Shown in pieces: positions 34,409 through 43,251 of a DNA stretch of 64,000 bases. The notes beneath the pieces are model-generated. The model did not search any database and was not told where the DNA came from. It was given only the letters and a program-made list of their open reading frames with translations. This stretch comes from DAOSVX01 sp964447275 (GTDB lineage: Bacteria > Bacillota_I > Bacilli_A > RF39 > UBA660), in the NCBI GenBank assembly GCA_964447275.1, contig CAYURI010000001.1, positions 1 through 64,000 on the forward strand. Reading direction: 5' to 3'. Numbering within the stretch: the first letter of the stretch is position 1; every line of letters starts with the position of its first letter. Both the position numbers and the translations under genes were made by a program.

Positions 34409-35407
34409 TTATTTATTTTCATTTATAGCTTTAATTAATTCTTCTTTTTTTAATGTACTATATCCTTTAAGACCTTTTTCTTTAGCAATAGCTTTTAAGT
34501 CTGTTAAGGTCATAGTATCATAATTAACTTCTTCTTTTGGTGCTTCTTTTTTAACTAGTTCTTTTTCTAGTTTTTCAGTTAACTCTTCTTTAACTGGTTT
34601 ATCTTCTTTTTCTGGTCTTACATAATCCTTAACAGGTATTTCTTGACCTTCTAAAGCTTTTTCTAAATCAACTTTTTCAACAGTCTTTTTAGTTTTTTCT
34701 ACTTCTGTAACATAATCCATTACTTCTAAGCCTTTAACTTCACAAATCGCATTAGCTAAAACACCTAAAATTAATTTAATTGAACGAACTGCATCATCAT
34801 TCCCTGGGATAACAAAGTCAACATCATCAGGATCCCCATTAGTATCAACAATCCCAATTACTGGAATATTTAGTTTCCTTGCTTCTTTAATTGCACTAGA
34901 TTCCTTCTTAGGGTCTACTACTACTAAAGCTTGTGGTAATTTATACATTTCTCTAATACCACATAAAACCTTATTTAATTTAGCATATTCTTTTCTAATT
35001 TTTACAACTTCTTTTTTAGGAAGTGCTTCAAATATACCTTCTTTTTCCATGGTTTCAATTTCTTCTAATCTTTTAATTCTTTTACGAATAGTTCTAAAAT
35101 TAGTTAATGTTCCACCTAACCATCTTTCTGTTACATAGTAACTTTGACTTCTTAACGCTTCTTCCTTTACTGCCTCACCAGCTTGTTTTTTTGTGCCAAC
35201 AAATAAAAGCGCTCCACTATTTGTCGCAATTGTTTTGATCTCTTCATAAGCCTCTTCAATTAGCTCTGAAGTTTTTTGCAAGTCAATAATATAAATATCA
35301 TCCCTTGCCGTGAAAATATAGTCTTTCATTTTTGGGTTCCATCTTTTTGTTTGATGCCCAAAATGAACACCAGCTTCTAATAAGTAACTCATAGAAACTA
35401 CAGCCAT
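34409..35407 (-). CDS. rpsB: Ribosomal protein S2 with a C-terminal SAP-like extension
   Basis: Residues 1 to about 230 are a normal uS2: LLEAGVHFGHQTKRWNPKM near 10, FVGTKKQAGEAV near 65, RWLGGTLTNF near 89, VVDPKKESSAIKEA near 160 and the IPGNDDAVRSIKL block. About 100 further residues follow: an acidic Lys/Glu-rich linker, then a final 35-residue module, TLTDLKAIAKEKGLKGYSTL with KKEELIKAI, like SAP or Rho-N nucleic acid-binding motifs. uS2 usually ends near 240-260. The promoter and structured leader lie upstream. Confidence 0.95.
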   Translation of the reverse strand: MAVVSMSYLLEAGVHFGHQTKRWNPKMKDYIFTARDDIYIIDLQKTSELIEEAYEEIKTIATNSGALLFVGTKKQAGEAVKEEALRSQSYYVTERWLGGTLTNFRTIRKRIKRLEEIETMEKEGIFEALPKKEVVKIRKEYAKLNKVLCGIREMYKLPQALVVVDPKKESSAIKEARKLNIPVIGIVDTNGDPDDVDFVIPGNDDAVRSIKLILGVLANAICEVKGLEVMDYVTEVEKTKKTVEKVDLEKALEGQEIPVKDYVRPEKEDKPVKEELTEKLEKELVKKEAPKEEVNYDTMTLTDLKAIAKEKGLKGYSTLKKEELIKAINENK

Positions 35408-35434
35408 TTAAATCATCCCTTTCGTTTAAGCCGC

Positions 35435-35521
35435 CGAAAGCGTCTTCTTCAATTAACATCTTATACCTAAGACACTCGTTAACTAAATCAGCTTTCGTGT
35501 GTATTTGGTTTTTATAAACCA
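35435..35521 (-). ncRNA. Candidate rpsB leader RNA
   Basis: The 5' untranslated region of rpsB folds by eye into nested stems. CGAAAGC (minus-strand copy of 35491-35497) pairs perfectly with GCTTTCG (35435-35441). Inside, AGTTAAC (35478-35484) pairs with GTTAATT (35451-35457). Inside that, TCTTA (35468-35472) pairs with TAAGA (35459-35463). A separate GGTTT/AAACC hairpin at 35508-35521 starts the transcript. Such a leader would suit feedback control by S2; this is inferred. Confidence 0.5.
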
Positions 35522-35526
35522 CACCT

Positions 35527-35555
35527 ATAGTATCAAATAAAAGGCTTTAGGGCAA
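35527..35555 (-). promoter_or_regulatory. rpsB promoter
   Basis: TTGCCC (35550-35555) and TACTAT (35527-35532) are 17 bases apart on the minus strand. The transcript would begin near 35520, giving a leader of over 100 bases. Confidence 0.65.
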
Positions 35556-35608
35556 GTTATTTTTGTTTAAAATGGTTTAATTTTTGATATAATTAACTTG
35601 GTGATAAG

Positions 35609-36934
35609 ATGAAAACAACATTTTTAATATTTTTAACTAAAGGAGTTAGTATAGCTGGTAAAATACTTGGTAGAAATGCTAGTGTGTTCCCAGGTAAATT
35701 AGCTTATGATGCTGATACTAAAATACTTAGTAAAGTAAAGTACCCTAAATATGTTATTGGGGTAACTGGATCAAGTGGTAAAGGCAGTACAGTAGAACTT
35801 ATTTATCATACTTTAACTAAAGCTGGATATAGAGTTGCTTGTAATAAAGTTGGTTCTAATGGTATATATGGTATTACTACTTTAATTTTAAATAATGTTA
35901 CTTTATTTAAGCATAAACCTAAAAAAGATGTATTTTTAATTGAATTAGATGAAAGACATATTCACCTGGCTTTCTTAAAACCAATTTTAACTCATTTAGT
36001 TGTAACTAATATTACGAGAGATCAACCAGCTAGAAACAAAACTCCTGAGTTTATTTATAATAAAATATTTAATGCAGTTAAAGAAAAAACGCATTTAATA
36101 ATTAATGCTGATGACCCAATGGTTAATAAAATTGGTACTACATATAAAGATAAAATAACTACTTATGGAATTAGTAAAACTAAATATTCATATCATAAGC
36201 CAATGCTTAACTCCGTAGACAATGCTTACTGCCCAGTATGTCATAAAAAACTAGTTTATGATTATTATCATTATGGCCATATAGGCAGTTATAAATGCCC
36301 TAATAATGACTTTCAAAGAGGCAAAGTTTCCTATGAAGCTGCTAATGTTGATTTAGAAAATAAAACAATTAAAATAAATAATCAAAACATTAAAATTAAT
36401 AAAGATATGTTATATGCAGCATATGCCACCACAGCTGCTTATGCATTACTTAAAACAATTGGTATAAGTGATGAAGTTATAAATGAATCATTTAATATAA
36501 ATCCTATTCCTTCTAAAAGAGGTCATATATATAACATTAATAATAGAAATTTAACAATGTTAGAAAGCAAAAATGAAAATGCTCTATCTTATTATCAATC
36601 TTTAGAATATATCACTAGATTAGATAATAAGAAAACTATCATTCTTGGTTTTGATAATGTTTCGAGAAGATATAAGCATAATGACTTATCTTGGTTATAT
36701 GATGTTGAGTTTGAAAAATTAAATAATAAAGGTATTGATAAAATTATTTTAATTGGTAGATTTAGATATGATGTTGCTACCAGACTTTCGTATGCGGGGA
36801 TTGATAAAAAGCAAATGCTTATAGTAGATGATATTAACAATTTATTAAAAGTCATTAAAACTACTAAAGGTGATATATATACCATGGTTTGTTTTGATAT
36901 GACTGCTAAAATAAAAGAAATGTTAGGAGAATAA
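35609..36934 (+). CDS. murT: Lipid II isoglutaminyl synthase subunit MurT
   Basis: MurT is the Mur-ligase-like subunit that amidates the D-Glu of lipid II to D-isoglutamine. The 441 residues have the ATP site GVTGSSGKGSTVELIY near 53, the MurT-type TNITRDQPARNKTPE near 132, a zinc ribbon-like insert near 210-233 and a C-terminal DUF1727 domain with DLSWLYDVEFEKL (the Asp thought to complete the GatD triad). The ribbon has CPVC and one further Cys (YKCPNN); the expected fourth Cys is Asn. TTGGTGATAAG precedes the ATG. gatD follows after 1 base. Confidence 0.9.
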   Translation: MKTTFLIFLTKGVSIAGKILGRNASVFPGKLAYDADTKILSKVKYPKYVIGVTGSSGKGSTVELIYHTLTKAGYRVACNKVGSNGIYGITTLILNNVTLFKHKPKKDVFLIELDERHIHLAFLKPILTHLVVTNITRDQPARNKTPEFIYNKIFNAVKEKTHLIINADDPMVNKIGTTYKDKITTYGISKTKYSYHKPMLNSVDNAYCPVCHKKLVYDYYHYGHIGSYKCPNNDFQRGKVSYEAANVDLENKTIKINNQNIKINKDMLYAAYATTAAYALLKTIGISDEVINESFNINPIPSKRGHIYNINNRNLTMLESKNENALSYYQSLEYITRLDNKKTIILGFDNVSRRYKHNDLSWLYDVEFEKLNNKGIDKIILIGRFRYDVATRLSYAGIDKKQMLIVDDINNLLKVIKTTKGDIYTMVCFDMTAKIKEMLGE

Positions 36935-36935
36935 G

Positions 36936-37661
36936 ATGAAAACAATTAATATTGCTCATTTATATTATGATTTAATGAACTTAAATGGTGAAGCTGGTAA
37001 TATTATGGCTCTTAAAAGTCATTTTGAAAGCCAAGGTTTAAAAGTAAATATAGGTCTTCTAACTATTGATGATAAAATTGATTTTAATAAATATGATATA
37101 TATTATATGGGATCAGGATCTAAAGAAAATAAATTAATTGTTATAAATGATATTTTAAAATATCAAAATGATATTGAATTATCGATTAAAAATAATAAAT
37201 ATTTTATTATTACTGGTAATGCTCTAGATTTATTTGGTAAGTATATCGAAGAAGAAAATGGCAATAAAATAAAATGCCTAGAAATATTTAAATTTCATAC
37301 TAAAGAAATAGATCCAGAAGAAAGCATTGTTGGTGAACAAACATTTAAATCTAACTTAGTTAATGAAAATATAATTGGTTTTCAAAATAGACAAAATATA
37401 ATGATAAATGAAGATAGCAATAACTTGTTCACAGTCATAAATGGTACTGGATATGAAAAAGGGAATAATGAAGAAGGATATTTATTTAACAACTTCTATG
37501 GTACATACTTGCTAGGGCCACTTTTAATAAGAAACCCCTACTTTACTGATTACTTAGTAGAAAAAATATTAAAAGAAAACAAACTACCATATAAAGCTAA
37601 TCATAATGCTTTTGATTATATTGCTTATAATGAATTTATAAATAATAAAAAAGAGGATTAA
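36936..37661 (+). CDS. gatD: GatD-like glutamine amidotransferase, catalytic residues replaced
   Basis: By position and overall pattern this is GatD, the class I glutaminase partner of MurT (241 residues; start MKTINIAHLYYDLMNLNGEAGN as in the family). GatD normally supplies ammonia by a Cys at a (I/V)CGGYQ site and a His in GTYxHGP. Here the sites read IITGNALDLFG (Thr93 at the Cys position) and GTYLLGPLL (Leu193 at the His position). The usual GGGQD near residue 60 reads GSGSK. The protein thus looks unable to hydrolyse glutamine, though the fold and gene pair are kept. Confidence 0.8.
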   Translation: MKTINIAHLYYDLMNLNGEAGNIMALKSHFESQGLKVNIGLLTIDDKIDFNKYDIYYMGSGSKENKLIVINDILKYQNDIELSIKNNKYFIITGNALDLFGKYIEEENGNKIKCLEIFKFHTKEIDPEESIVGEQTFKSNLVNENIIGFQNRQNIMINEDSNNLFTVINGTGYEKGNNEEGYLFNNFYGTYLLGPLLIRNPYFTDYLVEKILKENKLPYKANHNAFDYIAYNEFINNKKED

Positions 37662-37675
37662 TTAATCCTCTTTTT
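37647..37675. terminator. Palindromic terminator encoding both stop codons
   Basis: A perfect palindrome, AAAAAGAGGATTAA on each strand, joins the ends of gatD and topA. The two stop codons are adjacent at its centre, and A/T runs flank it, so it can end transcription from both sides. Confidence 0.85.
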
Positions 37676-39692
37676 CATAACTACAATTACTACATTTTAT
37701 TTTGTTATTCTTTTCTACTAAGTATGAATTACATTCTGGACATTTACCTTCTACTGGTTTATCCCATGATGCAAAGTCACATTTTGGATAGTTAGAACAG
37801 CCATAAAATATTTTGCCTCTTTTAGTTCTTTTTTCAATTATAGTGCCTTCACATTTAGGACAAGGCATTACTTCAGTTACTTTTTTAACTTGTTTTTTAA
37901 TATATTTGCATTTTGGATAATTAGAACAAGCTTCAAACTCACCATATTTGCCTTTTCTTTTTACCATGTCACTACCACATTCTGGACATGTTTCACCAGT
38001 TTTATCTGGTTCTTTTTTCTCCATGTTGCTAAATGCTTTTTGAACAAGTGGTTCAAAATCTTGATAGAATTCTTTTAGAATGACTTTAGAATCAAATTTA
38101 GCTTCTGCAACCTCATCTAATTCCGTTTCCATTTTAGCAGTATATTTAACATTAATAATGTTACTAAAAAATTCTTGTAATTTATCAGTTATTTCAATCC
38201 CAGTTACAGTTGGATAAAACTTTTTATCAAGAATGCTTACATAATCTCTTTCTCTTAGTATTTCCATGGTTTTAGCATAAGTACTGGGTCTACCAATTCC
38301 TAATTTTTCCATTTCTTTAATCAGTGTTGCTTCGGTATATCTTGGTAATGGTTTAGTAAAATGTTGACTCTTATTAATACTTTCACTAATAATGACATTA
38401 GTTTTATAACCACTAAAATCTGGTAGGATAACATCTTCATTTTGTTCATAATCACGATATACTTTTAAATAACCATCAAATGTTAAGACACTACCCGTTG
38501 CTTTAAATGTATAGCCATTATTATCTAAAATGATGGTTGTCGCATCCATTTTAGCATCAGCCATTAAAGATGCTAAGCTTCGACTATAAATAAGTTTATA
38601 AAGCTTATATTCATCATTTGATAAATAGCTTTTAATACTTTCTGGATCACGAGAGATATTAGTTATTCTAATACCTTCGTGAGCATCTTGAATATTTTCA
38701 TCTTTTTTACCTTTTTTAACATAACCAACATAAGAGTTACCAAATTTTTTCTTAATATAGTTAAGTGTTTCACCAATAAATGAAGCACTCATCCTCGTTG
38801 AGTCAGTTCTCATATAAGTGATTAAACCAACTGATTCGCTCCCTAAATCAACACCTTCATATAGCTTTTGCGCAATCTTCATCGTTTTACCAGAATTAAA
38901 TCCTAGTTTATTAGAAGCTACTTGTTGTAAGGTTGAAGTTTTAAATGGTAATGGAGATGCTTTTTTCTTCTCTTTTTTAGTCGTACTTTCAATGGTAAAT
39001 GATTTAGAAAGTTGTGATAAGATATCATCAGCTTCTTTTTCGCCTTTTATTTCAAGCTCTTTACCACGATATTTTTCTAATAAAGCTTTGAAGTCTTTAA
39101 AGTCAGCTTCAATAAGCCAGTATTCTTCTTCTTTAAATGCTTCAATTTCTCTTTCTCTATCAACCACTAGTTTTAAAGCCACACTTTGAACTCTACCAGC
39201 ACTTTTACCACTAGTTTTAGATTGCATTAATTTACTTAAACGAAAACCAATAATTCTGTCTAGAATTCTTCTAGTTTCTTGACTCTTTACTAAGTTCATA
39301 TCAATTTTACGGGGATGTTTAAAAGACTCTAAAATAACATCTTTAGTTATTTCATTAAAGACTACTCTTTCATAGTCTTTTTCTTTTAAATTCATAGCAT
39401 CAAATAAATGCCAACTAATTGCTTCTCCTTCACGATCTGGATCGGTAGCAAGTAAAACCATATCACAAGCCTTGGCTTCTTTTTTTAAATCACTAATGAC
39501 TTTTTTCTTACCTTTAATTGCTACATAAGTCGGTTCAAAATCATTTTCAATATCGACCCCAAGTCCATATTTGCCTGTGGTAGCTAAATCTCTAATATGA
39601 CCTTTGCTTGATGTTATTTTATAACCACCACCCAAGTATTTACTAATGGTTTTAATTTTACTAGGGGATTCTACTATTACTAAGTATTTCAT
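37662..39692 (-). CDS. topA: DNA topoisomerase I
   Basis: TopA relaxes negative supercoils (type IA). The 676 residues begin with the Toprim domain (LVIVESPSKIKTI; LLATDPDREGEAISWH near 90), the active-site Tyr in GLITYMRTDSTR near 295, and PRYTEATLIKEMEKLGIGRPSTYA near 425. Three C4 zinc fingers follow (CPECGSDM, CPKCEGT, CPECNSY), ending about residue 675. The ends of topA and gatD are immediately adjacent. Confidence 0.96.
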   Translation of the reverse strand: MKYLVIVESPSKIKTISKYLGGGYKITSSKGHIRDLATTGKYGLGVDIENDFEPTYVAIKGKKKVISDLKKEAKACDMVLLATDPDREGEAISWHLFDAMNLKEKDYERVVFNEITKDVILESFKHPRKIDMNLVKSQETRRILDRIIGFRLSKLMQSKTSGKSAGRVQSVALKLVVDREREIEAFKEEEYWLIEADFKDFKALLEKYRGKELEIKGEKEADDILSQLSKSFTIESTTKKEKKKASPLPFKTSTLQQVASNKLGFNSGKTMKIAQKLYEGVDLGSESVGLITYMRTDSTRMSASFIGETLNYIKKKFGNSYVGYVKKGKKDENIQDAHEGIRITNISRDPESIKSYLSNDEYKLYKLIYSRSLASLMADAKMDATTIILDNNGYTFKATGSVLTFDGYLKVYRDYEQNEDVILPDFSGYKTNVIISESINKSQHFTKPLPRYTEATLIKEMEKLGIGRPSTYAKTMEILRERDYVSILDKKFYPTVTGIEITDKLQEFFSNIINVKYTAKMETELDEVAEAKFDSKVILKEFYQDFEPLVQKAFSNMEKKEPDKTGETCPECGSDMVKRKGKYGEFEACSNYPKCKYIKKQVKKVTEVMPCPKCEGTIIEKRTKRGKIFYGCSNYPKCDFASWDKPVEGKCPECNSYLVEKNNKIKCSNCSYEKED

Positions 39693-39702
39693 ATAAGCCT
39701 TT

Positions 39703-41745
39703 CTAAGGAGTTACAATTTCTCCTTCAGTTATTTCAGTTGTTGGTACTTCTACTACTGGTGCAACGACATATTTACTTCTTTCTTTAAATAAATAATTAA
39801 AATAATCTTTTTTAATCGCTAAAGCTGACATATTAATTTTATTACTAATCTCTTGATTTAAATGAATGATATAAGCATCATCTAAAGTATTAGCTTCATT
39901 TTTATAAGTTAGTTTACTATTTGAAGCATCATAATAAGCCACTTCATTTTCCCAAGAACCATCAGTAAATATTGCTAAGCTTTCATAATTAGGATCAAAT
40001 AAATCATGACCTAGATAAAGTCTTGGATCATAATCCATATCAAATAAATTAGCAAGCGTTGGAAGAATATTCATAATGGTTGTATAATCTTCATACTTCT
40101 TCGGTGTAATGGTACTATTATAAATGATAAATGGTGTTTTGTCTCTTTCTTTTCCTGCCAAAGCTTCTTCACCTAAGAATGAAGCTATATTATTATTAGA
40201 TAATCCATATGGATAATGGTCAGCAAATAAAGCAATAACCGTATTATCTAATTTACCAGTATCAGTTAATTCTTGTAATAAAACTTCTAAAGCTAAATCT
40301 AATTCTTTTAATTTAGATAAATATCTTTTTGATGATATTGATAAATCTAAATCTTTAAATAAATCTAAGTATTTATCACCATAAGTAGATGAAACAGTAT
40401 AAGGACGATGTGATGTAACCGTGCTAAAGAAAGTCATGAATTTTTCGTTATTCATATAATGGCTTTGGCTATTCGTAAATAGTTCTACATCACTTGGCCA
40501 TTCTTCATAAACACCACTAACACTAATATCTAAATCGTAAGCATTATAATACTTTTGGCTACCCATATTTGGATGAATAACTTTACGATAATAATAGTGA
40601 TCAGCAAAATCATGATAACTGGAGGTATAATAACCAGCATTATTAAATAAATTAAAGATTCCTTCGGGATAAACATTTCTTTTATAGGCGTTTGCCGTAC
40701 AAGAATTATTAATGGTAAATAAACTACTCATAACTGTCATTTCATTGTTACCTGTAGCACAACTATTTCTTGGTGAATAGTTATTAACCCAACTCCAGCC
40801 TTCATTATACATTTTATTTAAAGTTGGAAAATATTCTGGATATAAGAAAGGAATATTATTAACTGATTCCATTAAAATAACAATTAAATTCTTATCTTTA
40901 AAATACCCAGTCATATCATTTTTAGGTGTTATATTACGATTAATAAAATAATTATTTAAAGTGTTATAACTACTATTATCTTCATTAGCAATTAATTCTT
41001 TCCATGCCGTATCATCAATTACTCTCGTATATTGATTAACAACGCTAGAATGATTGTTTTCTGTTTCTGAAACTACTTCTTCTGGTTCAGCACCAATGAT
41101 CGCTGCTTTAAAATCAATTACCGCATAAGAAATAATCCCAAATTGATTGACACAAACACTAGGTGTTTCAGGGAAATAAAACAAATCTTTGTTAGCCACA
41201 ATTTGGTATTTATTCTGCATAAAGCTAATTACTAAAGTACTATAAAATAAAGCTCCAAGTATTACTAAGCCTCCCATATTAATTAAATAATTACCAATCT
41301 TAGGTCTAGCAAAATGAGTACTTACTTTTTTATTAAAGAAAATATAATAAATAATCATTAAAAATAAAGGGATTAATATTAAATAGAAATTCCATGAATA
41401 GCTTTTAACATAATCAACAATATAACTTGTTACTTTGCCTAATTGACTACTACTATTAACTGACATAAAAGTCCCAATTGAATCATTAAAGCCAATTTGA
41501 AAGAAAGCATCAACTGATACGGTGATAATTAAAATAAAATTCATAATAACAGTTAATACTCTAGGTAATAAAGTAAAAATAATTGCAAAAAATAAACTAA
41601 TAAAGTTAATTGCTAAAAAGATTCTTAAGATTGCCCAATCTAAGTACTGAAAACCAGCAATTGGTCTTAATATTAATTCAATTAAGAACATCGCAATCAT
41701 TAAAATTAAATAATTTTTTAATATTTCACTCTTCATTTTTTTCAT
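39703..41745 (-). CDS. Second LTA synthase-like membrane sulfatase
   Basis: This 680-residue protein has about five N-terminal helices (to about residue 205) and an extracellular sulfatase-fold domain. The putative metal ligands and nucleophile are Glu in VILMESVNN (near 290), Thr in NSCATGNNEM (near 330), and the LFADHYPYG Asp-His near 530. It is distant from the homologue at 5339, so the two likely have different jobs (for example polymerase and primase, or phosphoethanolamine transfer). I chose ATG 41745 after AAAGGTGA; it overlaps rnhB by 20 bases. Confidence 0.8.
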   Translation of the reverse strand: MKKMKSEILKNYLILMIAMFLIELILRPIAGFQYLDWAILRIFLAINFISLFFAIIFTLLPRVLTVIMNFILIITVSVDAFFQIGFNDSIGTFMSVNSSSQLGKVTSYIVDYVKSYSWNFYLILIPLFLMIIYYIFFNKKVSTHFARPKIGNYLINMGGLVILGALFYSTLVISFMQNKYQIVANKDLFYFPETPSVCVNQFGIISYAVIDFKAAIIGAEPEEVVSETENNHSSVVNQYTRVIDDTAWKELIANEDNSSYNTLNNYFINRNITPKNDMTGYFKDKNLIVILMESVNNIPFLYPEYFPTLNKMYNEGWSWVNNYSPRNSCATGNNEMTVMSSLFTINNSCTANAYKRNVYPEGIFNLFNNAGYYTSSYHDFADHYYYRKVIHPNMGSQKYYNAYDLDISVSGVYEEWPSDVELFTNSQSHYMNNEKFMTFFSTVTSHRPYTVSSTYGDKYLDLFKDLDLSISSKRYLSKLKELDLALEVLLQELTDTGKLDNTVIALFADHYPYGLSNNNIASFLGEEALAGKERDKTPFIIYNSTITPKKYEDYTTIMNILPTLANLFDMDYDPRLYLGHDLFDPNYESLAIFTDGSWENEVAYYDASNSKLTYKNEANTLDDAYIIHLNQEISNKINMSALAIKKDYFNYLFKERSKYVVAPVVEVPTTEITEGEIVTP

Positions 41746-42370
41746 TTTCTCGTTCACCTTTTTTAATTAAATCACTAATTGGTTTAAATGTAAATCGGTA
41801 ATTAGGAAGAACGCCGTACTTCTTGACATTCTCTATATGCTTCTTAGTAGGATACCCTTTATGCTTACCAAATTCATATTCTGGGTATTTTTGATCTAAT
41901 TCATACATCATATTATCTCTAGTTACTTTAGCAATAATACTAGCCGCACTAATTGATATGCTTAATAAATCACCATGAATAATACTAGTTGATGGCATAG
42001 CCAAATTTAACTTCATCGCATCAATTAAAACATGCTCTGGCTTAATAGCTAACCCTTCTAAGGCTTTTAACATTGCCACTTTGCTAGCTTCATAGATGTT
42101 TATCTCATCAATAACATCAGCTTCTACTATACCGATGCCAATACTTATCGCATCTTTTTTAATTATTTCATATAACATATTGCGTTTTTTCTCAGGTACT
42201 TTCTTCGAATCAGTTAAACCTTCTAGAAAGTAATTTTTAGGTAGAATTACAGCTGCTGCTACAACAGGGCCAACTAAAGGGCCTCTACCCACTTCATCAA
42301 CACCAGCTATTAAGTTAATCCCTTTTAAATATAATTCTTTTTCATATTTTTGATTATCAAATATTTCCAT
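41726..42370 (-). CDS. rnhB: Ribonuclease HII
   Basis: RNase HII cuts RNA in RNA-DNA hybrids, including single ribonucleotides. The 214 residues carry the catalytic AGVDEVGRGPLVGPVVAAAV (Asp-Glu pair near 24), LTDSKKV, HVLIDAM (Asp near 112) and SIIAKVTRDNMM with the last Asp. The start is ATG 42370, with AGGTTTAAAG before it, overlapping the end of rbgA by 14 bases. Confidence 0.95.
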   Translation of the reverse strand: MEIFDNQKYEKELYLKGINLIAGVDEVGRGPLVGPVVAAAVILPKNYFLEGLTDSKKVPEKKRNMLYEIIKKDAISIGIGIVEADVIDEINIYEASKVAMLKALEGLAIKPEHVLIDAMKLNLAMPSTSIIHGDLLSISISAASIIAKVTRDNMMYELDQKYPEYEFGKHKGYPTKKHIENVKKYGVLPNYRFTFKPISDLIKKGERENEKNEE

Positions 42371-43229
42371 CTTTAAACCTATCAAAAGTTATTCCTTTAA
42401 TAATATTACTACTTAAATCATTAACTACTACCTTACTAATTCTTTCAAAATCCAATTCATTCCCTTTAACTACGATACCTAGTTTTTTACTAATAATTTC
42501 ATAATTAGCTTCAAAGTCATTACTTAAAGAAGATAGATTATATCTATTTAATAAAATATCTGGATAATAACTATTTAACATTTTTAAAATATAAACTGCC
42601 ACATCATCAATTGGTAATATTTCATTTTTAATGGCTGTCATTGAGGCTAAATTCAAAGCTACTTTTTCATTATCAAACTTTGGCCATAAAATACCTGGGG
42701 TATCTAAAAGTAAAATATTACTACTTGTTTTTAACCAATTTAACTGCTTAGTTATGCCTGGAGTATTACCAGTTTTAGCTACTTTTTTAGAAGCTAAAGC
42801 ATTTATTAAAGTGCTTTTACCAACATTAGGAATTCCTATTACTAAGGCTTTAATTTCTTTTTTATTTAAACCGGAATTAGCCCTTTTGATTTGAATATCT
42901 TTAGTTAAATTATTTGTTAAATCAATTAACTTCTTATAGTCTTTATTATTTGTTAAATCTAAAAGTAATACTTTATAACCCTTATTTTCATAATATTTAA
43001 TCCATTTATTGGTTTCTTTTAGATCACATAAATCACTTTTAGTCATAATTAAAATTCGTGGTTTATTTCTAATAATTCTCTCAACATCAATTATCTTAGA
43101 AGAAAATGGTATTCTTGCATCAACTAATTCATAAACAATATCTATTAAAGGTATTCTTTCACTTATTTCCCTTTTTGTTTTAGCCATATGGCCCGGATAC
43201 CAATTGATATTTATTTTATTTTCCATCAT
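42357..43229 (-). CDS. rbgA: Ribosome biogenesis GTPase RbgA (YlqF)
   Basis: RbgA is a circularly permuted GTPase needed for late assembly of the 50S subunit. The 290 residues show the permuted order: G4 (IMTKSDLCD near 60), then G1 (GIPNVGKSTLINAL near 128), G2 region with TGNTPGIT, and G3 (LLDTPGILWP near 172), after the N-terminal NWYPGHMAKTKR. AGGAGGAAATTT precedes the ATG. The rbgA-rnhB pair is conserved in Bacilli. Confidence 0.95.
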   Translation of the reverse strand: MMENKININWYPGHMAKTKREISERIPLIDIVYELVDARIPFSSKIIDVERIIRNKPRILIMTKSDLCDLKETNKWIKYYENKGYKVLLLDLTNNKDYKKLIDLTNNLTKDIQIKRANSGLNKKEIKALVIGIPNVGKSTLINALASKKVAKTGNTPGITKQLNWLKTSSNILLLDTPGILWPKFDNEKVALNLASMTAIKNEILPIDDVAVYILKMLNSYYPDILLNRYNLSSLSNDFEANYEIISKKLGIVVKGNELDFERISKVVVNDLSSNIIKGITFDRFKDGNI

Positions 43230-43251
43230 AAATTTCCTCCTGGTTTTAATT

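Noticed and set aside
35298..35522. A 74-codon frame over the rpsB leader and start
   Set aside because: It overlaps rpsB in another frame and covers the promoter-proximal leader, whose pairing stems explain the sequence better.
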